Position numbers and translations under genes: made by a program. The notes beneath the pieces are model-generated. The model was not told the origin of the DNA. It saw only the letters and a list, made by a program, of their open reading frames with translations, and searched no databases. A DNA stretch of 19,623 bases from Sutterella sp. UBA1442 (GTDB lineage Bacteria; Pseudomonadota; Gammaproteobacteria; Burkholderiales; Burkholderiaceae_F), in contig DCTK01000040.1 of assembly GCA_002329575.1 (NCBI GenBank), positions 1-19,623 of the forward strand, read 5' to 3'. Below are positions 8,356 to 15,815 of the stretch, piece by piece (positions within the stretch are counted from its first letter, which is position 1; each line of letters begins with the position of its first letter).

Positions 8356-8385
8356 ATTTTAGTCCTGCCTCAGCTGCTTTGTAAA
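8356..8385 (-). promoter_or_regulatory. Sigma-70 promoter of the thrS leader transcript
   Basis: -35 TTTACA (8385-8380), 18-base spacer, -10 TAAAAT (8361-8356), each 5 of 6 matches to consensus. Transcription would start near 8349, leaving a leader of about 27 bases before the leader-peptide ATG and about 175 bases before thrS. Confidence 0.6.
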
Positions 8386-8423
8386 GCAAAATGCCTCTGG
8401 CAAGTAGTTTCTTGCACCTAGAA

Positions 8424-9566
8424 CTAAAAAGCGCTCTTATATATAGCCAAAACATCGTCGCTCGTGAGTTTTTTAAATTTACCCACGGTGCCGGTGCGTG
8501 CACAAGCGCTTCGAGCGCACACTTCAAGTGCTTTTTCAGTTAAGCCGAACTCGGAGAGCTTCTTGGGCATTTCAAGCTTGGCGTAAAAAGCTTCCAGAGC
8601 CTCAATGCCGGCTTCAACCGTTTCCACGCCCATAATATTGCGGGCAAATGCAAGCATGCGCTCGGGATTCACATCGGCCACATATCGCATCCAGCAAGGT
8701 GTGAGTACGGCCAATGCGGCCCCGTGGGCAATCGTCGGATCGTAGGCCGACAGTTCATGCTCCATGGCGTGGCATGCCCAGTCTTCTTCGCGTCCCAAGC
8801 CGAAATAGCCGTTATGCGCCCAACTGCCCACCATAGCCACTTGGCACCAAGCATCGTAATCGGTCGGATCGTCCATTAACTTCACACCAAAAGTCATCGC
8901 TGTACGAATAGCGGCCTCTGACTGTGCGCTAACATAATCAACGGCAGGCGTATTGGTGAAATAGCGCTCGAAAATATGACTGATCATATCGACAACGCCG
9001 GCGGCAATTTGATATTTAGGCAATGAGTAGAAAAGTTCAGGATTGACCACTGAGAGCACCGGTCGAATCGCCTCTGACGCGGTACCCAATTTCAGACTTT
9101 GGTGATTGATCACAATACGAACGGACTGTTCACTACCAGCGGCCGGAATCGTCAAGACGGTTGCAACAGGCAACGCCTTTTCAATGGCAACACCTTTGGT
9201 GAAAAAGTCCCACGGATCACCATCGTAGTAAGCCGCAGCGGCTGCTACCTTGCAAGTATCAATGACGCTACCGCCGCCCACGGCAAGAAGACAATCCACT
9301 TCGCTGCGCACGGCGACTTCTTTGACTTTTTGTGCAAAGGACAACTGCGGATTAGGGCGCACGCCACCCATCGTGAAATACTCAATGCCGACCGCTTCGA
9401 GCGACTCTTGTACCGCGGCAATCGTGCCGTTTTTGATGGCACTGCCGCCACCGTAAACAATCAATACTTTGCCGATACCGAGTTTTTGGAGTTCTGCTCC
9501 GATATGACGATGTTCATCTTTGCCAAATAAAACGCGAGTGGCATTGCGGTAGTTGAAGTTGAGCAT
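8424..9566 (-). CDS. Iron-dependent alcohol dehydrogenase, YqhD/butanol dehydrogenase type
   Basis: 380 residues from the ATG at 9566 (MLNFNYRNATRVLFG), preferred over an upstream non-ATG start because AGGA lies about 8 bases upstream and the family begins this way. It reduces aldehydes to alcohols or the reverse with NAD(P)H in the cytosol. Visible motifs: GGGSAIKNG and GGGSVIDTCK (nucleotide binding, about 38-95), metal ligands D193 and H197 in VVDMISHIFERYF, H266/H270 in ACHAMEHELSAYDP and H281 in IAHGAAL, closely spaced as in E. coli YqhD. Substrate cannot be read from the sequence; a short-chain aldehyde such as butanal is typical. The gene is divergent from an M20 peptidase, with a palindrome between them. 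Confidence 0.92.
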   Translation of the reverse strand: MLNFNYRNATRVLFGKDEHRHIGAELQKLGIGKVLIVYGGGSAIKNGTIAAVQESLEAVGIEYFTMGGVRPNPQLSFAQKVKEVAVRSEVDCLLAVGGGSVIDTCKVAAAAAYYDGDPWDFFTKGVAIEKALPVATVLTIPAAGSEQSVRIVINHQSLKLGTASEAIRPVLSVVNPELFYSLPKYQIAAGVVDMISHIFERYFTNTPAVDYVSAQSEAAIRTAMTFGVKLMDDPTDYDAWCQVAMVGSWAHNGYFGLGREEDWACHAMEHELSAYDPTIAHGAALAVLTPCWMRYVADVNPERMLAFARNIMGVETVEAGIEALEAFYAKLEMPKKLSEFGLTEKALEVCARSACARTGTVGKFKKLTSDDVLAIYKSAF

Positions 9567-9585
9567 AACGGATGTCCTGCAAATA

Positions 9586-9603
9586 AGAATTGTTGACAAT
9601 TCT
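9586..9603. promoter_or_regulatory. 18-bp palindromic operator candidate between the alcohol dehydrogenase and M20 peptidase genes
   Basis: Perfect inverted repeat AGAATTGT-TG-ACAATTCT, 20 bases upstream of the dehydrogenase start codon and 71 before the peptidase start. The size and symmetry suit a dimeric regulator; its identity is unknown. Confidence 0.45.
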
Positions 9604-9674
9604 CACTATTGTAAACCAACACTTGAACTAAAATAGTTTTGTTTTATCTCGTACTTTTCGAAAGGAAAAGAACC

Positions 9675-10982
9675 ATGACCGCTGAAGTCAAAAACCTCGA
9701 GCCGGGCCTTCCTGCCCTTTTACCCGAAACCACCCAAACGATGGACACCTTGATGGCTGCTGAAGTCATCAAAAAGGCGTTGCAATTAGCCGTTGACCAA
9801 GACGAGCTGTGCTTGCAAGAACAGATCACGATTACTGAAATCCCCTCCTCGCCCTTTGGTGAAGAGTTGCGTGCAGCAGACTTTGAAAAGCGCTTCAACG
9901 CCTTAGGCCTTGAAGGCGTTCATATCGACGAAGTCGGTAATGTCATCGGTACGCGTCCGGGCACGGGACCTGAGCCTCGTGCGAAGCTTGTCATTGCTGC
10001 TCACTTGGATACGGTCTTTGCCAAAGACAGCAACTTCAAGGTGCGCAAAGAAGGCAACTGCTACTACGCCCCCTCGATCGGTGACGACTCCCGCGGCTTG
10101 GCTGCTCTTTTACAAGTGATCCGCATGTTCCAAGAACTCAAGATCGAAACCTTGGGTGACATTATCTTCGTTGCGAACGTGGGTGAAGAAGGCGAAGGTG
10201 ACCTTCGCGGTGTCAAGCACTTGTTCCGTGACCCGAACGTTGACGTGGATGCGTTTATTTCGATCGACTGGGCGGATCCAAGCGATGCTATCGTGGGCGC
10301 AACGGGTAGCCTTCGCTATCGCGTGCACTTTGACGGCCCGGGCGGCCACAGCTACTTGGGCTTCGGTCAACCCTCGGCCATTCATGCTTTGATGCGCACA
10401 AGCGAAACCTTGGCCGATCTTGAAGTGCCTGCTGAACCCAAGACCACGTACACGGTGGGTGTGATTCGCGGCGGTACGACCGTCAACTCCATCGCCGCTC
10501 ACGCCTCGATGGATATCGACATGCGAAGCACGGACAACACGAGCCTTTTGGCATTGCGTGACAAGGTTATGTCATGCTTTGACAAGGCCGCTGATGCAGA
10601 AAACCAACACTGGGGTGTGACCGATGAGGCCAACAAGGTAAAAGTGACGGTTGAAAAGATCGGCGATCGTCCGGCCGGCCAACAACCCTACGAAAGCCCG
10701 GTGTGCCAATCGATCCGCGCTGGTCTTTTGGCCTTAGGTTTGCCGCTTCATAAGTATGTGTCTACGTCGGGTGACCACAACGTGCCTTTGAGCATGGGTA
10801 TCCCCGCTCTGGCCATGGGTGGCGGCGGACGCAACTGGAAGATGCATACGCTGGAAGAAGGCTATGAACATAAAGATGCCTATCAAGGACCGCAATTGAC
10901 GTTCTTGATGGCCTGTTCAATGGTCGGCGTTAAGGATCTGACGAGCGGGATCCTGAAAAAACGCTGCACTTGCCAGAAATAA
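9675..10982 (+). CDS. M20-family metallopeptidase (tripeptidase T / aminoacylase-like)
   Basis: 435 residues from the ATG at 9675, supported by AAAGGA a few bases upstream; an earlier ATG at 9639 has no ribosome binding site. Two-zinc cytosolic exopeptidase by family. Metal and catalytic residues: H110 and D112 (AAHLDTVF), D137/D138 (IGDDSRG), catalytic E171 and E172 (NVGEEGEGD), D198 (ISIDWAD), and H391 (KMHTLEEGY). The dimerisation lid domain lies about 210-330 (GPGGHSYLGFG, GGTTVNSIAAHASMDIDMRS). No signal peptide. The substrate could be di/tripeptides or N-acyl amino acids; peptides fit the gamma-glutamyl peptide metabolism encoded further right, but that link is inference. A terminator follows. 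Confidence 0.9.
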   Translation: MTAEVKNLEPGLPALLPETTQTMDTLMAAEVIKKALQLAVDQDELCLQEQITITEIPSSPFGEELRAADFEKRFNALGLEGVHIDEVGNVIGTRPGTGPEPRAKLVIAAHLDTVFAKDSNFKVRKEGNCYYAPSIGDDSRGLAALLQVIRMFQELKIETLGDIIFVANVGEEGEGDLRGVKHLFRDPNVDVDAFISIDWADPSDAIVGATGSLRYRVHFDGPGGHSYLGFGQPSAIHALMRTSETLADLEVPAEPKTTYTVGVIRGGTTVNSIAAHASMDIDMRSTDNTSLLALRDKVMSCFDKAADAENQHWGVTDEANKVKVTVEKIGDRPAGQQPYESPVCQSIRAGLLALGLPLHKYVSTSGDHNVPLSMGIPALAMGGGGRNWKMHTLEEGYEHKDAYQGPQLTFLMACSMVGVKDLTSGILKKRCTCQK

Positions 10983-11003
10983 TCAGCACTAGCTGAAAAG
11001 AGA

Positions 11004-11038
11004 AACGCTCGGAAACACACCTCCGGGCGTTCTTTTTT
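11004..11038 (+). terminator. Intrinsic terminator after the M20 peptidase
   Basis: AACGCTCGG (11004-11012) pairs with CCGGGCGTT (11023-11031), one G-U, 10-base loop, then C and six T (11033-11038). Confidence 0.85.
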
Positions 11039-11152
11039 AGACTAAACGCTATTTGCCAACGACTTTAGGTTTCTATACATCAAAAACTGATGCGTGACAA
11101 TGTATTTTGGATATTCTGAAGCCAAGGGCTTCTCAAATTAAGGAGAACAGGT

Positions 11153-12349
11153 ATGCCTGCAAAAATTATTTTGACCGATGGCCTCAAAGTTCCCATACAC
11201 ATTTGGACCGAGGACATCGATGATACGAGCATTGAACAGCTCAAAAACGTTGCACAACTGGATTTCGTTTTTCATCACGTCGCAGCGATGCCCGATGTGC
11301 ACGCAGGAATGGGCGCGACGATCGGTAGCGTCATTGCCACAGAAGGAGCAGTGATTCCGGCCGCGGTTGGCGTCGATATTGGCTGCGGCATGTTAGCCGT
11401 CCCCACGAATTTAAAGCGCGAAACCTTCGACAGCCGCGACCTCGATCGATTGCTCAATGAGATTACGCGTCGTGTACCACTAGGACGTGGCCAATACCGA
11501 CAAAAAGATGTCTTAATGACTCGATGCATGCCTTTCGCTCAGCCGTTGGAAGCGATCAAGCGGCGTCATCCTAATATTTTGTCGCGCATGAGTTCGGCGG
11601 ATTGGCGAGCTCAACTCGGCACCTTAGGTAGTGGCAACCACTTCATCGAGATTGCGGCTGACACCGAGGATAAACTCTGGATCATGCTTCACACGGGCTC
11701 TCGCGGTGTGGGTAACATCATGGCGTCTTACTTTATCGCTAAGGCTAAAGAAGCGTGCGCCGCTCGGGCTGAAACACTGCCCGACTCTAACCTTGCCTAC
11801 TTCACCGAAGGTACCGCGATTTTTGATGATTATATGGATGCGGTCAATTGGGCGCAGGCCTACGCATTTGAAAATCGACAATCGATTTTAGAGCAGGTCC
11901 TTGAGGCGCTAAGAACCATTGCGCCGGCAGTCGACATTAGCTCTGAAATCATTAATTGCCATCACAACTATGTCACCAAAGAAAAGCACTTCGGCAAAGA
12001 TATTTGGGTAACACGCAAAGGCGCCATTCGAGCCGGAATCGGCGAGAAAGGCATTATTCCGGGCAGTATGGGTGCGCAGTCTTATATTGTTGAAGGCTTG
12101 GGCGAAGCAATGGCCTTTGAGAGCACCTCGCACGGTGCAGGCCGCACCATGAGTCGCACTCAGGCAAAAAACGCCTTTACGGTTGAAGACCTTGTGGCGC
12201 AAACCGAAGGTGTGGTTTGCCGCAAGGATGCGTTTGTGCTCGATGAGATACCCGCGGCTTACAAAGACATTGATGCAGTCATTGAAAATCAACAAGACCT
12301 CTCTAAAGTCATTGTCCGCCTTAAGCAACTGGTGTGCGTTAAAGGTTAG
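11153..12349 (+). CDS. rtcB: RNA-splicing ligase RtcB
   Basis: 398 residues, near the 408 of E. coli RtcB. Joins RNA 2',3'-cyclic phosphate or 3'-phosphate ends to 5'-OH ends using GTP and Mn2+, in tRNA or rRNA repair. Active-site motifs are all present: H50 in PDVHAGMGATIGSV, metal ligand C78 in GVDIGCGM, GSGNHF and HTGSRGVGN (His ligands), NCHHNYV, and the guanylylated His, H327, in SHGAGRTMSR. Strong AAGGAG ribosome binding site 8-9 bases from ATG. It stands alone: no rtcA, archease or sigma-54 activator rtcR next to it, and I saw no sigma-54 -24/-12 element upstream. Convergent with the EamA gene. Confidence 0.97.
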   Translation: MPAKIILTDGLKVPIHIWTEDIDDTSIEQLKNVAQLDFVFHHVAAMPDVHAGMGATIGSVIATEGAVIPAAVGVDIGCGMLAVPTNLKRETFDSRDLDRLLNEITRRVPLGRGQYRQKDVLMTRCMPFAQPLEAIKRRHPNILSRMSSADWRAQLGTLGSGNHFIEIAADTEDKLWIMLHTGSRGVGNIMASYFIAKAKEACAARAETLPDSNLAYFTEGTAIFDDYMDAVNWAQAYAFENRQSILEQVLEALRTIAPAVDISSEIINCHHNYVTKEKHFGKDIWVTRKGAIRAGIGEKGIIPGSMGAQSYIVEGLGEAMAFESTSHGAGRTMSRTQAKNAFTVEDLVAQTEGVVCRKDAFVLDEIPAAYKDIDAVIENQQDLSKVIVRLKQLVCVKG

Positions 12350-12404
12350 AGGATAACTTCAAGAGGCGCTTTAACTAGCGTTTCCGCTTAAGCGTCGGCG
12401 TGCC

Positions 12405-13316
12405 TTAAAACTTTTTAGGCTCGCCGGCTTTTTGCAATTTGGCCCGCTTATGCTTTACGTAATGAATGCCACTTTGCAAAACCACCGAAGCACAAATGAG
12501 CGCCAAGCCGATATAAAACGAGAAATTAAGATCCTTGGCTTCGTGGAAAATAATCATGGCCAAGACAATGCTATAGACGGGCTCAAGGTTATAGCTTAAG
12601 TTCACCGTGAAAGCCGACAAGCGTTTCAAAGCCTCAACCTGAAGCGAGAACATCCCCACCGTGCAAAAACTTGCCAAGCAGAAAAGATAGAAGAAGTCCC
12701 GCGTATCGGGAACAATTGTGGCCACGGGAAAGAATTTCAGATAAATGGGCAGAATCAAACTCATGATGACAAAACTTGCTAAGAGCTCATAGAAGAGAAA
12801 CGTCATCAAAGGATAGTCTGAGCCCACCCGACGGTTTTCAATCGTTAGCATCGCACCAACGATAGCTGACAGCACCCCCAGAATAATCCCCGTTTGATAG
12901 CGCGTATCGAAATGGAAAATAAGCGCAATGCCTAAAATCGTCAATAAACTAAGACCAATCTCAAGCGCAGAGAACGGACGTTTACTCCAAATTGGATCGA
13001 TAATTGCTGTAAAAAAGCCCAAGGAGGCGAAACACACCACGCCAATGGAGACATTGGAATATTTAATAGAGCCGTAAAAAAGTAGCCAGTGCACCGCCAG
13101 CAAAAAGCCGACCCAAGCAATGCGCAACACGTCTCGAATCGGCAGACGAATTTTTCCTTTGGTGGCTAATAGATAAAGCCAGAAAAAGAAACTTGCCATC
13201 ATCACCCGATACCACACCAAAAGACCTTCATTGACCGTAATTAAACGGCCGAGCACGCCCGTAAACCCTGCAAGCAAAATGGAGACATGAAGGATAATGA
13301 ACGCGTAAGAGAGCAT
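12405..13316 (-). CDS. EamA/DMT-family transporter (putative metabolite exporter)
   Basis: 303 residues, almost wholly hydrophobic, about 10 membrane helices arranged as two EamA repeats (residues about 1-140 and 145-290). The conserved end-of-repeat pattern NLSYNLEPVYSIVLAMIIFHEA (split: NLSYNLEPVYS / IVLAMIIFHEA) is typical of the RhaT/YdcZ/EamA class. These proteins move amino acids, nucleosides or other metabolites across the inner membrane; the substrate cannot be told. The basic C-terminus (KHKRAKLQKAGEPKK) is cytoplasmic. No clear Shine-Dalgarno precedes the ATG. A perfect -10 TATAAT lies about 40 bases upstream. Confidence 0.88.
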   Translation of the reverse strand: MLSYAFIILHVSILLAGFTGVLGRLITVNEGLLVWYRVMMASFFFWLYLLATKGKIRLPIRDVLRIAWVGFLLAVHWLLFYGSIKYSNVSIGVVCFASLGFFTAIIDPIWSKRPFSALEIGLSLLTILGIALIFHFDTRYQTGIILGVLSAIVGAMLTIENRRVGSDYPLMTFLFYELLASFVIMSLILPIYLKFFPVATIVPDTRDFFYLFCLASFCTVGMFSLQVEALKRLSAFTVNLSYNLEPVYSIVLAMIIFHEAKDLNFSFYIGLALICASVVLQSGIHYVKHKRAKLQKAGEPKKF

Positions 13317-13353
13317 GTTTTTTTAATGGGAGAGTCTGAAAAAAGTGCTGAGC

Positions 13354-13382
13354 ATTATATCCTTGGCTCTTTGGCAACACAA
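13354..13382 (-). promoter_or_regulatory. Promoter of the EamA transporter gene
   Basis: Perfect -10 TATAAT (13359-13354) with a weak -35 TTGTGT (13382-13377) at 17 bases. Predicted 5' leader of about 30 bases. Confidence 0.5.
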
Positions 13383-13472
13383 AGAGCAATCTCTTGCTTC
13401 ACTTTAAGATTTTCACCAATCGCCGCGACCCTGTGATATATTCAGTAGTTGAATTCAAGTCGGAGAATCATC

Positions 13473-14375
13473 ATGCGAAAAAAATCCTCCAAGGCGCCAG
13501 CAAGTCGCGCCCAATTCTCCAGTGTCTTTGACGACATTTTCGGCATGAAAGCCTGGCAATCCAGAAAAAATCATCGCGATAAAAAGAGCATTCCTTGGCA
13601 ATGGGCCTTGTGGGGTGCTTTGGCCTTTTTTGCCATCGGCTTTTTAATGCCGACCGATTCCATCTGGATTTTGCTTGTTGCTATCGCCGCCGCGGTTATC
13701 TTTTATTTAGCACGCTCAACCGAAACAGTAAACGAACAAGTGTTGCTTTTAACCGATGATCGCTCACCGAGCCAAAAAGCTGCTCACAAAGAACGCACCG
13801 CTCGAGCTCAAAAGGCACAAAAAGCTCAAACTCAAGCCACTGAACCTGCTCCCGCTCACCGCCGCCCCGGCCGTCCTAAAGGCAGTACCAATAACGCTAA
13901 AGCTGAGCAAAGTACAAACACTTCTGCTAAACAAACGAGCACGAAAGCAAAGGCTAAAGCGCAAACAAGCTCAGCAGAACCCGCCGCAAAGGCTACGCCT
14001 GCTCGCACTCCCCGCAAACGCGGCCCTCGCCAACAAGCCAAGGTGTTGGCATCGGCAGCCCCGGAAGCTCAAGTTCTCAAAGCGGTTGCTAACGAAAACG
14101 CGAAAGCTGCTGTTGAAGCCCCTGCACCGGCTCAAGTCGCCGAAGTGACCGCTCCTCGTCGTGGCAGAAAGCCCGGAAGCAAAAATAAACCCAAGACGAC
14201 AACCACGCCGACGACAAAGGCTCGCTCTCAAAGCTCGGCACCGAAGCGTCGCCCTCGCAAACCGCGCAATGAACCTTCCGCTACCCAAGTGACTCAGCCG
14301 GCTACGACAGAGGCTACTGCTGCGGTCCCTGCCACCGAGCAAACGACGGCCACGCCGCAAGAGCCTAAGGCTTAA
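13473..14375 (+). CDS. Membrane-anchored, histone H1-like protein with AT-hook motifs
   Basis: 300 residues from the ATG at 13473, supported by GGAG about 8 bases upstream. Order: basic N-terminus (1-40), two membrane helices (about 42-59, WQWALWGALAFFAIGFLM, and 63-80), then a 220-residue low-complexity tail of Ala, Lys, Pro, Thr and Arg. The tail has two AT-hook cores, RPGRPKGS (131-138) and RRGRKPGS (229-236), plus basic clusters PRKRGPR (180-186) and KRRPRKPR (258-265). Positive charge on both sides of the helix pair predicts that both termini face the cytoplasm, so the tail could touch DNA. Related tails occur in H1-like proteins such as AlgP of Pseudomonas, but the membrane anchor is different. 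The role could be tethering DNA to the membrane or nucleoid organisation; this is inference. Single gene, ended by a GC-rich hairpin. Confidence 0.75.
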   Translation: MRKKSSKAPASRAQFSSVFDDIFGMKAWQSRKNHRDKKSIPWQWALWGALAFFAIGFLMPTDSIWILLVAIAAAVIFYLARSTETVNEQVLLLTDDRSPSQKAAHKERTARAQKAQKAQTQATEPAPAHRRPGRPKGSTNNAKAEQSTNTSAKQTSTKAKAKAQTSSAEPAAKATPARTPRKRGPRQQAKVLASAAPEAQVLKAVANENAKAAVEAPAPAQVAEVTAPRRGRKPGSKNKPKTTTTPTTKARSQSSAPKRRPRKPRNEPSATQVTQPATTEATAAVPATEQTTATPQEPKA

Positions 14376-14425
14376 ATTGTTATAACAATCCTCCATCCTC
14401 ACGGCCGCTCCACTCGAGCGGCCGT
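14376..14425 (+). terminator. Palindrome and GC-rich hairpin after the AT-hook gene
   Basis: Directly after the stop codon is the perfect 14-bp palindrome ATTGTTATAACAAT (14376-14389). Then a perfect 10-bp inverted repeat ACGGCCGCTC (14401-14410) / GAGCGGCCGT (14416-14425) with a 5-base loop. The hairpin is followed by TTGTCATTC, not a proper T-run, so termination is likely but not certain. Confidence 0.5.
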
Positions 14426-14479
14426 TGTCATTCATAGACATCTTTTTGTCGGCAAAAAATAACGCAATCAGGAAAAACG

Positions 14480-14501
14480 CTCTAAGTGACAAAGCTTAGA
14501 G
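14480..14501. promoter_or_regulatory. Inverted repeat upstream of the transporter-ggt operon
   Basis: CTCTAAG (14480-14486) / CTTAGAG (14495-14501) with an 8-base spacer, 113 bases before the transporter start. The whole gap 14426-14613 must contain the operon promoter, but I found no well-spaced -35/-10 pair. The site could be an operator. Confidence 0.3.
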
Positions 14502-14613
14502 AGGCTTAATCTGCCTATTGATCGATCTGCCAAACTCTAATACCATGAAATTTAATGCGGCTTTTTAACCGCTTCATTTTCTTAATTTTTTATACAAATG
14601 AGGGCAGACAATC

Positions 14614-15786
14614 ATGTTTGATAGCATGTTCTGGTATTTATTTATCTGTCTGGCATTCTTTGCGATCGGCGACTTCCTTGGTGTAGCCACCAAGGCTAAA
14701 TTGTCCGCCGTTTTCGTCAGTTTGATGCTCTTTTTAATCTTCTTTCTCTTTGACTGGATTCCTGATGATGCGGTCAATCGTGCCGGTTTGTCGCAAATCG
14801 GTCGCTGGGCTGCGGGCTTCGTGGTCTTCGGCATGGGTACCACAATTAATATGAGAGAATTGATGGCTGAGTGGCGGACGGTGGTCACTGCCTGTCTGTC
14901 TATGGCCGTCCTTTGGGTGGCCATTGTCATCTTGACGCCCATTATCGGTTACAGCGAAGCCATCGTTGTGTTGCCGATTTTAAATGGCGGCATTATTGCC
15001 ACTCAAGTGATGACCTCTGCCGCGATGGAGCAAGGCCTGACGATGGCCGCCGCTTTAGGTACGATCGTCTTTGCCGTGCAAAAGTTCTGCGGTACCCCAT
15101 TTGCTTCTTACTTCGGTTTAAAAGAAGCCCGCATCGTTCTCGAAGAGTACCGCCGCACGGGCATCAATCCCAATAAGCCTGCACCGAAAGCCGGTGAAGA
15201 ACCGAAATTGATGTTCTGGGAACAAAACAAGAAGTTCTACGGTCAATTTGTTTGCCTGGGTATTACCGCTTTCTTCGTTTGGGTTGCTTCCTGCATCGGT
15301 TCTATGACGGGATTGAGTTACACCATCTGGTGCTTGATCTTAGGCGCCTTTATGGCCAGTACGGGTTACGTGCCGAAAAATATCCTTGTTAAAGCCAACG
15401 CTGCCGGTATCTTCAATATCGCTGTGTTTGCTTCGATCATTCCGGCTCTCTCGAAGATCAGACTCGAAGACTTGGTCACGCTTGGCTTAAATACCGCCAT
15501 TATTTTCGTCGTAACGCTCGTGTTGCTTTACGTCTTCTTTGGCATCTTGCCCTTGTGGAAAGTTCAAGGTCACAAGAACGTTGCCTTGGGCGTTTCGGCC
15601 GCTCAATTGTTGGGCTTCCCCGCCACGTACTTGATTGCGAACGAAGTGGCACAAGCCGCCGCTGAAAACGAAGAAGAAAAACAAGTAGTACTCGATGCCA
15701 TTATGTCGAAGTACTTGGTCGGTGGCTTCACAACCGTGACCTCGGTCTCGGTGATTATTGCCGGCTTCTTCGAAAAATTACTCTAA
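14614..15786 (+). CDS. Polytopic secondary transporter, class uncertain (glutamate:Na+ symporter-like organisation)
   Basis: 390 residues with about 10-11 hydrophobic segments, starting MFDSMFWYLFICLAFFAIG. There are two halves joined by a polar cytoplasmic loop (about 175-205, EEYRRTGINPNKPAPKAGEEPK). Gly/Ala-rich re-entrant-like segments occur in both halves (NGGIIATQVMTSAAMEQG, about 126-143, and LLGFPATYLIANEVAQAA near 332-350), reminiscent of the ESS/GltS organisation with inverted repeats. I do not recognise the exact family. It lies 29 bases before ggt with its own GAGGG ribosome binding site, so the pair is probably one operon. The likely substrate is a gamma-glutamyl compound, glutathione or glutamate; this rests on context only. 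Confidence 0.7.
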   Translation: MFDSMFWYLFICLAFFAIGDFLGVATKAKLSAVFVSLMLFLIFFLFDWIPDDAVNRAGLSQIGRWAAGFVVFGMGTTINMRELMAEWRTVVTACLSMAVLWVAIVILTPIIGYSEAIVVLPILNGGIIATQVMTSAAMEQGLTMAAALGTIVFAVQKFCGTPFASYFGLKEARIVLEEYRRTGINPNKPAPKAGEEPKLMFWEQNKKFYGQFVCLGITAFFVWVASCIGSMTGLSYTIWCLILGAFMASTGYVPKNILVKANAAGIFNIAVFASIIPALSKIRLEDLVTLGLNTAIIFVVTLVLLYVFFGILPLWKVQGHKNVALGVSAAQLLGFPATYLIANEVAQAAAENEEEKQVVLDAIMSKYLVGGFTTVTSVSVIIAGFFEKLL

Positions 15787-15815
15787 CCGTTACTTGATTA
15801 TGAGGATTTGACGCT

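Noticed and set aside
13971..14492. Minus-strand open frame opposite the AT-hook gene, Arg/Ser/Leu-rich
   Set aside because: Antisense of the repetitive Ala/Lys/Pro codons; low-complexity product without features.
14545..14590. Possible terminator or short leader ORF (MKFNAAF) before the transporter gene as a second attenuator
   Set aside because: The stem is only 4 bp (GCGG/CCGC) and the ORF has no informative codon run, so there is no attenuation logic like that at thrS.
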